DNA from: Oscillibacter sp.
Lineage (GTDB): Bacteria > Bacillota > Clostridia > Oscillospirales > Oscillospiraceae
Direction of reading: 5' to 3'
Assembly (NCBI RefSeq): GCF_028693505.1
Contig: NZ_JAQUVF010000009.1
Location: 1-64,000 of the forward strand
Length of the DNA: 64,000 bases
Positions 45,009-55,172 of this stretch are shown here, piece by piece. The position numbers were made by a program, and so were the translations under genes. Positions within the stretch are counted from its first letter, which is position 1, and the number at the start of each line of letters is the position of its first letter. The notes under the pieces are model-generated. The model searched no databases. It was not told the origin of the DNA and saw only the letters and a list, made by a program, of their open reading frames with translations.

Positions 45009-45911
45009 ATGATGAATCACTTCGCAGGAAAGGCAGCAAAGTTCCTTTTCCTTTCCGCCCTGACAACCATGCTGCTGGCTCTTTCCGCCTTGGCCGCCGA
45101 TGAGACGCAGGCGATCGCCGTAGGCGCTACCACCGGCTCCTCCCTTCGGATTCGCGCAGTAGCCTCCACTTCCTCCCCCGTCGTCACCACACTGGACAAG
45201 AGCGTCGCTGTTGCCGTGCTGGATGACTCCGTCGCTGGTTGGTACGAGATTCGCTACGCCGGAAATAGCGGCTTCGTCTCCTCCGACTATTTGGTCATCG
45301 ACCAGGACAACATCTTCGAATCTTACGGACAAGTCAATTCCGACGGTGTGAACGTCCGTTCCAGCGCCTCCACAGAGAGCGCCTCCGTGGCTTCTTTGGA
45401 CGCCGGCGCCACCGTCACCGTGAACGCCTTTACGGACGGCTGGTACGCCGTCACCTGCCAGTACGGCACCGAGGGCTATATCCGCAGCGATTTTCTGGAG
45501 CTGGTCAGCAGTGATGCTTCCTCCTCCGGCAGCAGCATCGTCGATTCCGCCCGGCAGCATCTTGGCACCCGGTATCTGTACGGCGGTGCCTCTCCCAGCG
45601 GGTTCGACTGCTCCGGTTTTACTATGTACATCTATCAGCAGTTCGGCTATTCCCTGCCCCATACCGCCACCGGTCAATGGCAAAGCGGCGTCGGCACGCA
45701 GGTTTGGAGCATCGCGGCCCTTCAGCCCGGCGATCTGGTGTTTTTCTGTGACCCCAGCCGCTCTCTCGGAAAGGCCTGCTCCCACGCCGGAATTTACGTT
45801 GGCGACGGGCAGTTCATCCATTCCTCCTCTTCCCGGAGCAACGGCGTGATCATCAGCGATTTGACCAGCGGATACTACAACACCTATTTTGTTGGCGGGA
45901 TCCACGTGTAA
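45009..45911 (+). CDS. Secreted SH3b-SH3b-NlpC/P60 cell wall hydrolase
   Basis: Signal peptide, two SH3b repeats (SLRIRAVASTSSPVVTTL..., GVNVRSSASTESASVASL...), and NlpC/P60 (RYLYGGASPSGFDCSGFTMYIYQ...HAGIYVGDGQFIHSSSSRSNGV). Confidence 0.95.
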   Translation: MMNHFAGKAAKFLFLSALTTMLLALSALAADETQAIAVGATTGSSLRIRAVASTSSPVVTTLDKSVAVAVLDDSVAGWYEIRYAGNSGFVSSDYLVIDQDNIFESYGQVNSDGVNVRSSASTESASVASLDAGATVTVNAFTDGWYAVTCQYGTEGYIRSDFLELVSSDASSSGSSIVDSARQHLGTRYLYGGASPSGFDCSGFTMYIYQQFGYSLPHTATGQWQSGVGTQVWSIAALQPGDLVFFCDPSRSLGKACSHAGIYVGDGQFIHSSSSRSNGVIISDLTSGYYNTYFVGGIHV

Positions 45912-45939
45912 TCTGTTTTTACATAAAAGGGCCGGTGCA

Positions 45940-45964
45940 CTGAACTGCACCGGCCCTTTTTTAT
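45940..45964 (+). terminator. Intrinsic terminator
   Basis: GGGCCGGTGCAcTGAACTGCACCGGCCCTTTTTT (stem near 45930-45958). Confidence 0.75.
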
Positions 45965-45971
45965 GATAGGC

Positions 45972-46000
45972 TTGTCAACCGCTTTACGGACTGCTATAAT
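45972..46000 (+). promoter_or_regulatory. Putative sigma-A promoter
   Basis: TTGTCA-17 bp-TATAAT upstream of 46040. Confidence 0.68.
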
Positions 46001-46039
46001 AAAAAATTAGTGTAAAACTACCGAAAACGAGGAAATACC

Positions 46040-47326
46040 ATGGAAATTGAAGCGATGTACCAGCAATTGGGCGTCTCACCCGCCGTCTATGCATATGGCG
46101 AAAGCGTCCTGCGCCAGCTGCGCAGCCGGTTTGACGCCATTGACGCCACAGCGGAATACAATCAGGGCAAGGTCCTTGCCGCCATGCAGAAAAACCGGGT
46201 AAACGCCACGCACTTCGCCGCCACCACCGGGTACGGCTATGACGACGAGGGCCGGGACAATCTGGAGCGGGTCTATGCCGACGTGTTCCACACCGAGGCC
46301 GCCCTGGTCCGCCCCCAAATCACCTGCGGCACCCACGCCCTGACCGTGGCGCTCTCCGCCAATCTCCTGCCGGGGGACGAGCTGCTCTCCCCCGTGGGCG
46401 CGCCCTACGACACGCTGGAAGAGGTCATCGGAATCCGGGAGAGCAAATGCTCTTTGCGGGAATACGGCGTGACGTATGCGCAGGCGGACCTGCGGAGCGA
46501 TGGCTCCTTCGATTACGACGCCATCCGCTCTGCCATCAACCATCGCACCAAGCTCATCACCATCCAGCGCTCCAAGGGCTACGCCACCCGCCCCTCCTTT
46601 TCCGTGGCGCAGATCGGAGAGCTGATCGCTTTCTGCAAGTCCGTGAAGCCGGACGTCAAGATCATGGTGGACAACTGTTACGGAGAGTTTGTGGAGCGGC
46701 TGGAGCCCTCCGACCTGGGCGCGGACATGGTGGTCGGCAGTCTCATTAAAAACCCCGGCGGCGGGCTTGCTCCCATCGGCGGCTATATCTGCGGCACCCG
46801 GGAATGCGTGGAGCGGTGCGCCTACCGGCTCTCGGCCCCCGGTCTCGGGCAGGAGGTGGGCGCAAACCTCGGGCTGATGCCCGCCTTTTATCAGGGACTG
46901 TTCCTCTCCCCCACCGTGGTGTCCGGCGCGCTGAAGGGGGCCGTCTTTGCCGCAAATGTCTATGAAGGTCTGGGCTTTTCCTGCGTTCCGGGCGCTGCGG
47001 AGGAGCGGCACGACATCATTCAGGCGGTGACTCTTGGCAGCCGGGAGGCCATGATGGCCTTTTGCAAGGGGATTCAAGCCGCCGCTCCCGTGGACAGCTA
47101 CGTGACGCCGGAGCCTTGGGCCATGCCGGGCTACGACTCGGAAGTCATCATGGCGGCGGGCGCCTTCATTCAGGGCAGCTCCATCGAGCTTTCCGCTGAC
47201 GGCCCCATCCGCCCGCCCTATGCGGTCTACTTTCAGGGAGGACTTACTTGGTATCACGCAAAGCTGGGCATTTTGATGAGCCTGCAAAAGCTGGTTGAAG
47301 CGGGCGAAGTGACGCTGAGCGCGTAA
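46040..47326 (+). CDS. Methionine gamma-lyase-like PLP enzyme (aluminum resistance protein family)
   Basis: NRVNATHFAATTGYGYDDEGRDNLERVYADVFHTEAALVRPQITCGTHALTVALSANLLPGDELLSPVGAPYDTLEEVIG; PLP Lys in GSLIKNPGGGLAPIGGYI. Confidence 0.92.
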   Translation: MEIEAMYQQLGVSPAVYAYGESVLRQLRSRFDAIDATAEYNQGKVLAAMQKNRVNATHFAATTGYGYDDEGRDNLERVYADVFHTEAALVRPQITCGTHALTVALSANLLPGDELLSPVGAPYDTLEEVIGIRESKCSLREYGVTYAQADLRSDGSFDYDAIRSAINHRTKLITIQRSKGYATRPSFSVAQIGELIAFCKSVKPDVKIMVDNCYGEFVERLEPSDLGADMVVGSLIKNPGGGLAPIGGYICGTRECVERCAYRLSAPGLGQEVGANLGLMPAFYQGLFLSPTVVSGALKGAVFAANVYEGLGFSCVPGAAEERHDIIQAVTLGSREAMMAFCKGIQAAAPVDSYVTPEPWAMPGYDSEVIMAAGAFIQGSSIELSADGPIRPPYAVYFQGGLTWYHAKLGILMSLQKLVEAGEVTLSA

Positions 47327-47332
47327 ATAAAA

Positions 47333-47366
47333 AAGACGGGAGCGCAAGCGCTCCCGTCTTTTTTAT
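47333..47366. terminator. Bidirectional terminator between convergent genes
   Basis: AAAGACGGGAGCGcaagCGCTCCCGTCTTTTTT. Confidence 0.85.
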
Positions 47367-48211
47367 GCCCGGTTTTCTCCGATACGCCGATCCAGTCGTG
47401 CCAGAAAAAACGCCAGAGCAAACCCACAGCCGCAGCAAAGCGCGGAGAGCAAAATTTCTCCCCCGCCGGTATAGGACAGCGGCACGATGACCAGCGTGGA
47501 AGCGAGTACGATTCCAAGAATCCCGTGAAACGCCACGGCGTAGTGGCGGCGCAAAAACCACGACATGAATCGCGCCAGCAGCGCCACCGCCAGCACCATG
47601 CCCGGAATACATGCCGCAAGCACCACAAGGTCCAATCTGGCCAGTCCCTCCAGCATGGGCTGATACAGCCCCAGCGCCATCATGACGGAGGAGGAGGTCA
47701 TTCCCGGGATAACAACGCTCATTCCCCACAGTGCCCCGCAGAAATTATACCACCAGAAATTCGGCTCCACCTGCGCGTGCACAATGCGGCTCACGTAAAA
47801 GAGGGAGGCAAACATCACCAGCGCACACAAAAAAAAGCTCAGCCAGGAGGCTGCCGACCGCCCCTCCCTGCCGGCCTCCCGAAAAAGGGAGGGCACCGTG
47901 CCCACGATTAATCCGATGAAAAGCCAGATCGTCACCGTGGCGGACTGGTCAAGGCACGCCGCAATTCCCTTGGCAAAGCCGAGAAAGCCGACGCACCAAC
48001 CCAGCGCAATGGGAAAAAACCAGATCCAATATTTAGGAACGGCGCTCCGGGGATGGGTCAGCACCTCCATAAAAGGACGGTAAATGTCAAACACCACGGC
48101 CAGTACCCCGCCGGAAACCCCCGGCAAAATGGCGCCCGCACCGATCAGAACGCCGCAGAGCAGATCGCGCAGCCAGCGCATCAGAAAATCTTGATTTTGC
48201 GGCCTTCTCAT
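47363..48211 (-). CDS. DUF368 domain membrane protein
   Basis: LRDLLCGVLIGAGAILPGVSGGVLAVVFDIYRPFMEVL...GALWGMSVVIPGMTSSSVMMALGLYQPMLEGL. Confidence 0.92.
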   Translation of the reverse strand: MRRPQNQDFLMRWLRDLLCGVLIGAGAILPGVSGGVLAVVFDIYRPFMEVLTHPRSAVPKYWIWFFPIALGWCVGFLGFAKGIAACLDQSATVTIWLFIGLIVGTVPSLFREAGREGRSAASWLSFFLCALVMFASLFYVSRIVHAQVEPNFWWYNFCGALWGMSVVIPGMTSSSVMMALGLYQPMLEGLARLDLVVLAACIPGMVLAVALLARFMSWFLRRHYAVAFHGILGIVLASTLVIVPLSYTGGGEILLSALCCGCGFALAFFLARLDRRIGENRA

Positions 48212-48439
48212 CCACACGTCCCCTTCTTGTTTTCTTTCACATATGATAGCAGTTTTGCCCGGCGCTTGCAATCCAATACCACACGTTTCCCCAAAAAGCG
48301 CGCCACATTTTATGGTTTTTTTACTGTTTTTGTATTTTTTGCACAATTTTTTCCGTTGCTTTTTTCTCTATATAATTATTTTTCCAGTTGACAAAAACCG
48401 CAATTCCGTGTAAACTGCAAACCAGATCATAAAATTGAA

Positions 48440-48716
48440 TGATTAAAAAGACGATGAAGAGAAGAGTACGCAGACAGATACGGCAAAGAGAGCCCCGATT
48501 GGTGGAAAGGGGTACGGAAGGGTCTGGGGAACATGGTCTCGGAGTTGCGTGGCCGACTGTTTTTGCATAGGTCACGACGTGATGCGCACGTCACAGCGCA
48601 GGAGTGTGTTGGCACTCTCAAAGGCCGTCTCCGCGAGGGGATGTGCGAACCAAGGTGGTACCACGGTGCAGACTTGCACTCGTCCTTGAAGCGATTTGCT
48701 TCAAGGGCTTTTTTGT
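48440..48716 (+). promoter_or_regulatory. T-box leader of metNIQ, probable Met specifier (ATG)
   Basis: GATGAAGAGAAGAGTA, AAAGAGAG, candidate specifier GGGAACATGGTCTC, antiterminator AAGGTGGTACCACGG, CTCGTCCTT, terminator CCTTGAAGCgatttGCTTCAAGGgcTTTTTT. Confidence 0.92.
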
Positions 48717-48759
48717 TTTCTTTTGTATTCCCCAAAATCCGAAAAGGAGTTTTGATATC

Positions 48760-49776
48760 GTGAATGAACACATCATTCAAATTCAGCATCTGAATAAAAC
48801 CTTCGGCAGCGGCGACGGCGCCGTCCACGCACTGGAGGAAATCAATCTGGATATCCGGCAGGGCGAGATCTTCGGCATCATCGGACTCTCCGGCGCCGGA
48901 AAAAGCACCCTCGTGCGCTGCATGAACCTGCTGGAGCGCCCCACCGCCGGAAAGGTGATCGTGGACGGGCAGGACATGACCGCCCTCTCTGAGAAGGAAC
49001 TTCGTCTGGCCCGGCGTAACATCACCATGATCTTCCAAAGCTTCAACCTGCTGATGCAGCGCACCTGTTTGAAAAACGTGTGCTTTCCCATGGAGCTTTG
49101 CGGTGTGCCCGCTGACAAAGCCAGGCGGCGGGCGGCGGAGTTGATGGAGCTGGTGGGCCTTGGCGACAAGGCGGACGCCTACCCCGCCCAGCTCTCCGGC
49201 GGGCAAAAGCAGCGCGTTGCCATCGCCCGGGCGCTGGCAACAGACCCCAAGGTGCTTCTTTGCGACGAGGCCACCTCCGCTTTGGACCCCACCACCACCG
49301 CTTCCATTCTGGAGCTTTTAAAGGACCTGAACCGGAAGCTTGGCGTCACCGTGGTGGTCATCACCCACCAAATGAGCGTCATTGAAGAAATTTGCTCCCG
49401 GGTCGCCATTCTGGATGGCGGCGTGGTGGCGGAGCAGGGCACCGTGGAGGACATCTTCTCCCACCCCAGCACCGACGCGGCCCGGCGTCTTGTCTATCCC
49501 GGCGGGGCCAGCGTGCAGCAGTATGGCGCGGCCACCCACGCTGTGCGGGTGGCGTTCAACGGCGGCTCGGCCTATCAGCCGCTTATCGCCTCTCTTGCCA
49601 TTGAGTGCGGTGTGAAGGTAAACATTTTGGGAGCCGACACCCGCAACATCGACGGCAAGGCCTTCGGGACCATGCTGCTGGGCCTGCCGGACGATCCAAA
49701 CGACGCCGCCAAGGCCCTCAGTTATATCCGTTCCCAACCGGACGTTGCCGCAGAGGAGGTGGAATACCATGCTTGA
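48760..49776 (+). CDS. metN: Methionine ABC transporter ATP-binding protein, GTG start
   Basis: GLSGAGKSTLVRCMNLLERP, LSGGQKQRVAIARALATDPKVLLCDEATSALDP, C-terminal NIL-type domain; after a T-box leader. Confidence 0.93.
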   Translation: MNEHIIQIQHLNKTFGSGDGAVHALEEINLDIRQGEIFGIIGLSGAGKSTLVRCMNLLERPTAGKVIVDGQDMTALSEKELRLARRNITMIFQSFNLLMQRTCLKNVCFPMELCGVPADKARRRAAELMELVGLGDKADAYPAQLSGGQKQRVAIARALATDPKVLLCDEATSALDPTTTASILELLKDLNRKLGVTVVVITHQMSVIEEICSRVAILDGGVVAEQGTVEDIFSHPSTDAARRLVYPGGASVQQYGAATHAVRVAFNGGSAYQPLIASLAIECGVKVNILGADTRNIDGKAFGTMLLGLPDDPNDAAKALSYIRSQPDVAAEEVEYHA

Positions 49777-50452
49777 GATTTTTACCGCAGGCTTCTGGAG
49801 CCAATACGGCGCCCTTTTGGCAGCCGGTACCCGCGACACCCTGATCATGACGTTGGTCGCCACGGTGTTCGCCTATGTGCTGGGCCTTCCGCTGGGCGTT
49901 GCGCTGATTCTGACGCAGCCCCACGGCATCCGCCCCTGCGCCCTGCTCTACCGGGTGCTGGGCTGGATCATCAACGTCGGGCGCTCTCTCCCCTTCATCA
50001 TTTTGATGGTGGCCATCATGGACTTCACCAAGCTGATCGTGGGCACGAAGATCGGCGTTCTGGGCGCAATCCCGCCACTGGTGATCTCCGCCGCGCCGTT
50101 CATCGCCCGGATGGTGGAAACCTCTCTGGCGGAGGTGGACGCAGGCGTCGTGGAAGCGGCGCAGTCCATGGGCGCGTCCACGCTCCAGATCGTCTGGAAG
50201 GTCTACCTGCCGGAGGCGAAGCCCTCCCTGATTCTGGGCGGCTCCATTTCCATCATCACCATTCTGGCCTATACCGCCATCGCCGGTGCCATTGGCGCGG
50301 GCGGGCTGGGCGACCTGGCCATTCGTTACGGCTACCAGCGCCGGGTCGATTCCATGATGCTGGTGACCGTCATTTTCCTGATCGCTTTGGTGCAGATCAT
50401 TCAATCCATTTTCAGTCGAGTGTCGACGCGGATCGACAAGCGTTTGAAATAA
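49769..50452 (+). CDS. metI: Methionine ABC transporter permease
   Basis: GTRDTLIMTLVATVFAYVLGLPLGVALILTQ...VEAAQSMGASTLQIVWKVYLPEAKPSLILGGSISIITILAYTAIAGAIGAGGLGDLAIRYGYQR. Confidence 0.95.
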   Translation: MLEIFTAGFWSQYGALLAAGTRDTLIMTLVATVFAYVLGLPLGVALILTQPHGIRPCALLYRVLGWIINVGRSLPFIILMVAIMDFTKLIVGTKIGVLGAIPPLVISAAPFIARMVETSLAEVDAGVVEAAQSMGASTLQIVWKVYLPEAKPSLILGGSISIITILAYTAIAGAIGAGGLGDLAIRYGYQRRVDSMMLVTVIFLIALVQIIQSIFSRVSTRIDKRLK

Positions 50453-50481
50453 AATACCACGAATATTGGAGGAAAAGAAAC

Positions 50482-51327
50482 ATGAATAAAAAACTGCTGA
50501 CTTTGGCACTGGCTTTGGCGCTGTGCCTGTCCCTCGCCGCATGCGGCGGCAAAAAAGAAGAGGCCGAAACACCCGCCGAGACGCCCAGTGAGACGCCCGC
50601 GGAAACCGTCACGCTGAACGTGGCTGCCTCCCCCACTCCTCACGCCGAGATCCTCAATCAGGTCAAGGATATTCTGGCAGAGCAGGGCATCGACCTGCAG
50701 GTCCATGAGTACGGCGACTACGTGGTGCCCAACACCGCCGTGGAAGAGGGCGAAGAGGACGCCAACTATTTTCAGCACATTCCCTACATGGAGAACTTCA
50801 ACGCGGAAAACGGCACCCACATCGTCTCCGTGGCGAAAATCCACTACGAGCCCATGGGCATCTACGCCGGTAAGTGCACGAAGCTGGAGGACCTGAGCGA
50901 CGGCGCCGTCATCGCCATCCCCAACGACGCCACCAACGAAGCCCGCGCACTGCTGCTGCTGGAGGCGCAGGGTCTCATCAAGCTTGATCCCGACGCAGGC
51001 CTTGCCGCCACCCCCAACGATATCACCGAGAATCCCAAGAACCTCTCCTTCAAGGAGCTGGAAGCCGCCATGCTGCCCAACACCATTACGGAAGTGGACC
51101 TCTCCGTGATCAACTCCAACTATGCGCTGCAGGCCGGTTTTAACCCGACGAAGGATGCTCTTGCCATCGAATCCGCCGACGGCACGCCCTATCCCAACGT
51201 GCTGTGCGTGAAGGAAGGCCGGGAGAACGACCCCGCCATTCAGGCATTGGTGAAGGCCCTGCAGTCCGACGCTGTCCGGGATTACATCAACGAGACCTAC
51301 GGCGGCGCCGTGGTGCCCCTGTTCTAA
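50482..51327 (+). CDS. metQ: MetQ/NlpA family substrate-binding lipoprotein
   Basis: Lipobox LSLAACGG; VAASPTPHAEILNQVKDILAEQGIDLQVHEYGDYVVPNTAVEEGEEDANYFQHIPYMENFN. Confidence 0.96.
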   Translation: MNKKLLTLALALALCLSLAACGGKKEEAETPAETPSETPAETVTLNVAASPTPHAEILNQVKDILAEQGIDLQVHEYGDYVVPNTAVEEGEEDANYFQHIPYMENFNAENGTHIVSVAKIHYEPMGIYAGKCTKLEDLSDGAVIAIPNDATNEARALLLLEAQGLIKLDPDAGLAATPNDITENPKNLSFKELEAAMLPNTITEVDLSVINSNYALQAGFNPTKDALAIESADGTPYPNVLCVKEGRENDPAIQALVKALQSDAVRDYINETYGGAVVPLF

Positions 51328-51344
51328 ATCTCATAAAAAGCGAC

Positions 51345-51378
51345 CCGGAGAAGCGAATGCTTCTCCGGGCCTTTTTAT
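51345..51378 (+). terminator. Intrinsic terminator
   Basis: CCCGGAGAAGCgaatGCTTCTCCGGGcCTTTTT. Confidence 0.85.
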
Positions 51379-51495
51379 CATGGCGTTCCTGTAAAATATT
51401 TGTCGTATTGGGTTCCTTTTCCGCAAAGAGCGTGTTAAAATGGGAACGCTGCCCGCCAAGCGGACAAATTCAGGTCCGATGGAGGGCTTACTGTC

Positions 51496-52866
51496 ATGCC
51501 GAACCCCCGGGAAACCACTTATGAAATTGATATGTGCAATGGGCGCATTTTACCAAAGCTGCTGCAATTTACCGTCCCCTTGATCTGCTCCAGTATTTTG
51601 CAGCTGCTCTTCAACGCGGCGGATATCGTTGTGGTGGGCCGGTTTGCGGGGGACACTTCGCTCGCTGCCGTTGGCTCCAACACGTCGATCATCGGGCTTC
51701 TGACCAACCTCTTCATCGGTCTCTCCGTGGGCGCCAACATTTTAGCCGCCCGGTTTTACGGCGCCGACGAAAAGGAAAATCTGCGCCAGACCATCCACAC
51801 CTCCATCCTGCTCAGTCTCCTCAGCGGCATTTTTCTGGCGGTTCTGGGCGTGTGCGGCGCAAAAACCATTCTCGTTTGGATGCAGGCCCCGCCGCAGGTT
51901 TTGAATCTGGCGGTTTTGTACCTGCGCATTTACTTTTTGGGCATGCCCGCCATGATGCTCTACAACTTCGGCGCGGCGCTGCTGCGGGCCGTGGGCGACA
52001 CGCGGCGGCCGCTCTACTTCCTTTTCGGCGCGGGCGTTGTGAATGTGGTGCTGAACCTGTTTTTTGTCATTGTCTGGAAGATGGACGTTGCCGGCGTTGC
52101 GCTGGCCACGGTGATCTCCCAATGCATTTCCGCCGCGCTGATTCTTCTTTGCATGATGCGAGAGCCTGGCGCGGTCCATTTGGATCTACGGCAGCTTCAC
52201 ATCTTTCCGGCGCGCTTGAAGCAGATTTTGCAAACGGGCCTTCCGGCAGGGCTGCAAGGCATTTTATTTGCGCTTTCCAACATCGTCATTCAATCCACCA
52301 TCAACTCCTTCGGTGAAACGGTCATGGCGGGAAACGCCGCCGCAGCCAATCTGGAGAATTTCGTCTATGTCTCCACAAACGCCTTTTATCAGGCCAATAT
52401 CTCCTTCACCAGCCAAAATCTCGGGGCCGGACAAATTCGGAGAATCCCCCAGATTCTTCTGCGTGCCCTGCTCTGCGCGGCAGTGCTTGGAACCGCCTTC
52501 GGCGGCCTTGTGACGCTGTTCGGCCCCCAGCTGCTTGGGATCTACTCCAACAGCCCGGAGGTCGTCTCTGCCGGGATGCGCCGCCTGCTCATCGTCTGCA
52601 CCACTTACGGGCTTTGCGGCCTGATGGACGTCACCGTCGGCTCTCTGCGGGGCATCGGCTATTCGGTGCTGCCGATGCTGGTGACCTTGGTGGGCGCCTG
52701 CGGCCTGCGTCTTTTGACGGTGGCCACCATCTTCCAGATTCCCCGCTTCCACACCATCCAAACGGTTTACTGGTCCTACCCCGCCTCGTGGACGCTCACG
52801 TTTTTGGTGCACATCCTCTGCTATTTCTGGGCCATCCGGCAGGTGAAGCGCCGCCTCTCGGCGTAG
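51496..52866 (+). CDS. MATE family efflux transporter
   Basis: LLQFTVPLICSSILQLLFNAADIVVVGRFAGDTSLAAVGSNTSIIGLLTNLFIGLSVGANILAARFYGA. Confidence 0.95.
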   Translation: MPNPRETTYEIDMCNGRILPKLLQFTVPLICSSILQLLFNAADIVVVGRFAGDTSLAAVGSNTSIIGLLTNLFIGLSVGANILAARFYGADEKENLRQTIHTSILLSLLSGIFLAVLGVCGAKTILVWMQAPPQVLNLAVLYLRIYFLGMPAMMLYNFGAALLRAVGDTRRPLYFLFGAGVVNVVLNLFFVIVWKMDVAGVALATVISQCISAALILLCMMREPGAVHLDLRQLHIFPARLKQILQTGLPAGLQGILFALSNIVIQSTINSFGETVMAGNAAAANLENFVYVSTNAFYQANISFTSQNLGAGQIRRIPQILLRALLCAAVLGTAFGGLVTLFGPQLLGIYSNSPEVVSAGMRRLLIVCTTYGLCGLMDVTVGSLRGIGYSVLPMLVTLVGACGLRLLTVATIFQIPRFHTIQTVYWSYPASWTLTFLVHILCYFWAIRQVKRRLSA

Positions 52867-52948
52867 CGGCAGCCGCAGTCAGCGGAGCTTTACCAGGGGG
52901 CTTTCCTGTCTCTTCCGCTTCAAGCATATAGAAAAGCAGTTTGCGTTT

Positions 52949-52972
52949 GATGCGCAAACTGCTTTTTTATGT
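52949..52972. terminator. Terminator hairpin
   Basis: AAAAGCAGTTTGCGtttgatGCGCAAACTGCTTTTTT (stem spans about 52932-52969). Confidence 0.75.
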
Positions 52973-52999
52973 GGCAATGCCGCAAACCATGGCGGCGTC

Positions 53000-53473
53000 T
53001 CACTTCTTTTTCAGTTGTTCCCGGACAAATTCCACGCTCACATCCATCCGCCGGGCAATGCCCTCCTCGTTCAATCCGCCGTCCCGAAAGCGGCGGCACA
53101 CCTGCGAGAGTGGTTCCGCCACCTCTATGACATGATGATCGGGGTCGTACAGCCGCACCGCCCGCTGCCCCCAGCGGTGCTCCATGGGCGGTCGCACCAG
53201 CTCCAGATCGGCTCTGCCGTCCAGCGCCTTGAGCACGCTGTCATACTCCTCGCTGGTAAAGTACAGCTCCGCGTCGGCCCCGCCAAAGCGGATGTCCGAT
53301 GGGTTCTTCCCCAGAAAGGACGCCCAGCTCTCCAACGTTTGCAGGGAGAGTCCCCCGGTAAGCACCACGTTGGCGCCGAAATCGCTCACGACCTCCAGTC
53401 CCAATACCTGCATATAAAAATCCAGAGACCGCTTCAGATCTCGTACCGCCAGCAGCGGCGTTCCCATTTCCAC
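53000..53473 (-). CDS. VOC (glyoxalase) family protein with C-terminal helical extension
   Basis: LLAVRDLKRSLDFYMQVLGLEVVSDFGANVVLTGGLSLQT...AVRLYDPDHHVIEVAEPLSQVCRRF. Confidence 0.9.
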   Translation of the reverse strand: MEMGTPLLAVRDLKRSLDFYMQVLGLEVVSDFGANVVLTGGLSLQTLESWASFLGKNPSDIRFGGADAELYFTSEEYDSVLKALDGRADLELVRPPMEHRWGQRAVRLYDPDHHVIEVAEPLSQVCRRFRDGGLNEEGIARRMDVSVEFVREQLKKK

Positions 53474-53482
53474 GTGCCCACC

Positions 53483-54118
53483 TCAGTCCTTCCAGTTTTG
53501 TCTCAGTTTCTCCCAAAGCTCCACCGTCTTGAATTTCAGGGCGTAGCCTTGATTCTCCTCCGTAATCAGTCCCACCTCTTCCTCGGAAAGCCCTGCCGCC
53601 AGCGCGGATGCGGGCACGTCGGCCGCAGCGCTGGTGCAAAGCGGCGGGAACACCACGCACCACCAGTTATGACCACCGCCAGCGCCGATAACGATGCGCA
53701 GAGCCAGATATTCCCCGGCGGGCAGCGTGAAGCCGTCATACTCCTTGGTGGGGAACTCCGTGTCCGTCAGCTCCGCCGTGACCGGGTAATCATACCCGGC
53801 CGCCGCGATCTCCTCCGCCGCGATGCGCTCCATCTCCAGAAGGTCCCCCCGCAGCAGACCCTCCGCCTCGCCCCGGTCCTTCGAGCGCTCCAGCAGGTCC
53901 GTGGCCCGCTCCAGAATTTTATCCCGGACCCGCAGCTTCAAGGCCTGATCCTCCTCCGAATCGGAGTTCGCCAAAACATGGAGCCGCACCACCTTATCCG
54001 CCAACTGGCTTTGCGTCCGCAGCGCCAGAGCGCCGGAGGTCAAAAACACTGCCAGAGCGATCAGGAGCACGATCTCCACAATATGCAGTTTTTTAGAGAC
54101 TTTTGTTGCTGTTTTCAT
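53483..54118 (-). CDS. spoIIR: Stage II sporulation protein R
   Basis: VVRLHVLANSDSEEDQALKLRVRDKIL...GHNWWCVVFPPLC. Confidence 0.95.
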   Translation of the reverse strand: MKTATKVSKKLHIVEIVLLIALAVFLTSGALALRTQSQLADKVVRLHVLANSDSEEDQALKLRVRDKILERATDLLERSKDRGEAEGLLRGDLLEMERIAAEEIAAAGYDYPVTAELTDTEFPTKEYDGFTLPAGEYLALRIVIGAGGGHNWWCVVFPPLCTSAAADVPASALAAGLSEEEVGLITEENQGYALKFKTVELWEKLRQNWKD

Positions 54119-54201
54119 GATTTCCGTTCCTTTCTATGTAGGTCGTTGTGACCATCATGGACAGGAATCGGAAATTCTATACTCCCATGGGAAATTTTTC
54201 T

Positions 54202-55062
54202 TTATGGCGTCATTCGTTGGACCGGCTGGGCGACAAACGTCTGGGAGTAGGTCTCCCGCAGCGCCGCCGCCGCCATGCTCGCTGCATCTTCGGTCTTAAA
54301 AACACCAAATACCGTGGGACCGGAGCCGCTCATGGCGGCATTCAGCGCCCCCAGCTCCCGGAGACGGTCCCGAATGGTAAATACCTCCCGGTACTCCGGC
54401 GGCAGCACCTCCTCAAACACATTGCAAAGGCGCTTTGCAACGCCCTCAAGATTCTCTTCTTCCAGCGCCGCCGTCATTCCGGCAATATCCGGACAGCCCC
54501 TATGCGCCTGCTCATCCGCCAGGGCAAACAGGGCGGGCGTGGGGATTCCGAAATCGGGCTTGCAGAGGACAAACCAGCACGCAGGCAGCGCAGGCAGGTC
54601 CGTCAAACGCTCTCCCCTGCCCTCTGCCAGCGCCGTGCCGCCCCGCACGCAAAACGGCATGTCGCTGCCGACGGAAAAACCGATGCGCTCCAGCGCCTCC
54701 CCCGAGAGCCTTGGCGCGTAAGTATCCCGCAGCATGTGCAGCAGCGCGGCCACATCCGCGCTGCCGCCGCCCAGTCCCGCATAGGCGGGCGTCCGCTTCT
54801 CCAGCGCCACGCAAAGGCCGGGCATCGGCTGTCCGATCCACGCAAAAAACGCCTCCGCCGCCCGCTGCTCCAGCGTTTTCCGCCCCGCGGGCACGAAGTC
54901 TCCGCTGGTAGAAAATCGAAAGCCGTCTGCCGCCTCCGTCATTCGCACGGTGTCGCACAGGGAAACCGTCTGCATCACCATGCGCAGCTCGTGGTAGCCG
55001 TCCGCCCGTCGGCCCAGAATATCCAGCGCCAGATTCACCTTGCAAGGGGCCATCCGCTCCAT
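54202..55062 (-). CDS. ispE: 4-diphosphocytidyl-2-C-methyl-D-erythritol kinase
   Basis: CKVNLALDILGRRADGYHELRMVMQTVSLCDTV...PAYAGLGGGSADVAALLHML...MSGSGPTVFGVF. Confidence 0.96.
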   Translation of the reverse strand: MERMAPCKVNLALDILGRRADGYHELRMVMQTVSLCDTVRMTEAADGFRFSTSGDFVPAGRKTLEQRAAEAFFAWIGQPMPGLCVALEKRTPAYAGLGGGSADVAALLHMLRDTYAPRLSGEALERIGFSVGSDMPFCVRGGTALAEGRGERLTDLPALPACWFVLCKPDFGIPTPALFALADEQAHRGCPDIAGMTAALEEENLEGVAKRLCNVFEEVLPPEYREVFTIRDRLRELGALNAAMSGSGPTVFGVFKTEDAASMAAAALRETYSQTFVAQPVQRMTP

Positions 55063-55172
55063 ATCGTACCTCCCGCCGCTTTTCTGCTTGATGGAACTGA
55101 TTTTACCACAATCTTCGGCAAAAAAAAAGCCGGGACCGTGGATTTCCACAGTCCCGGACCATTCAGTGCTCC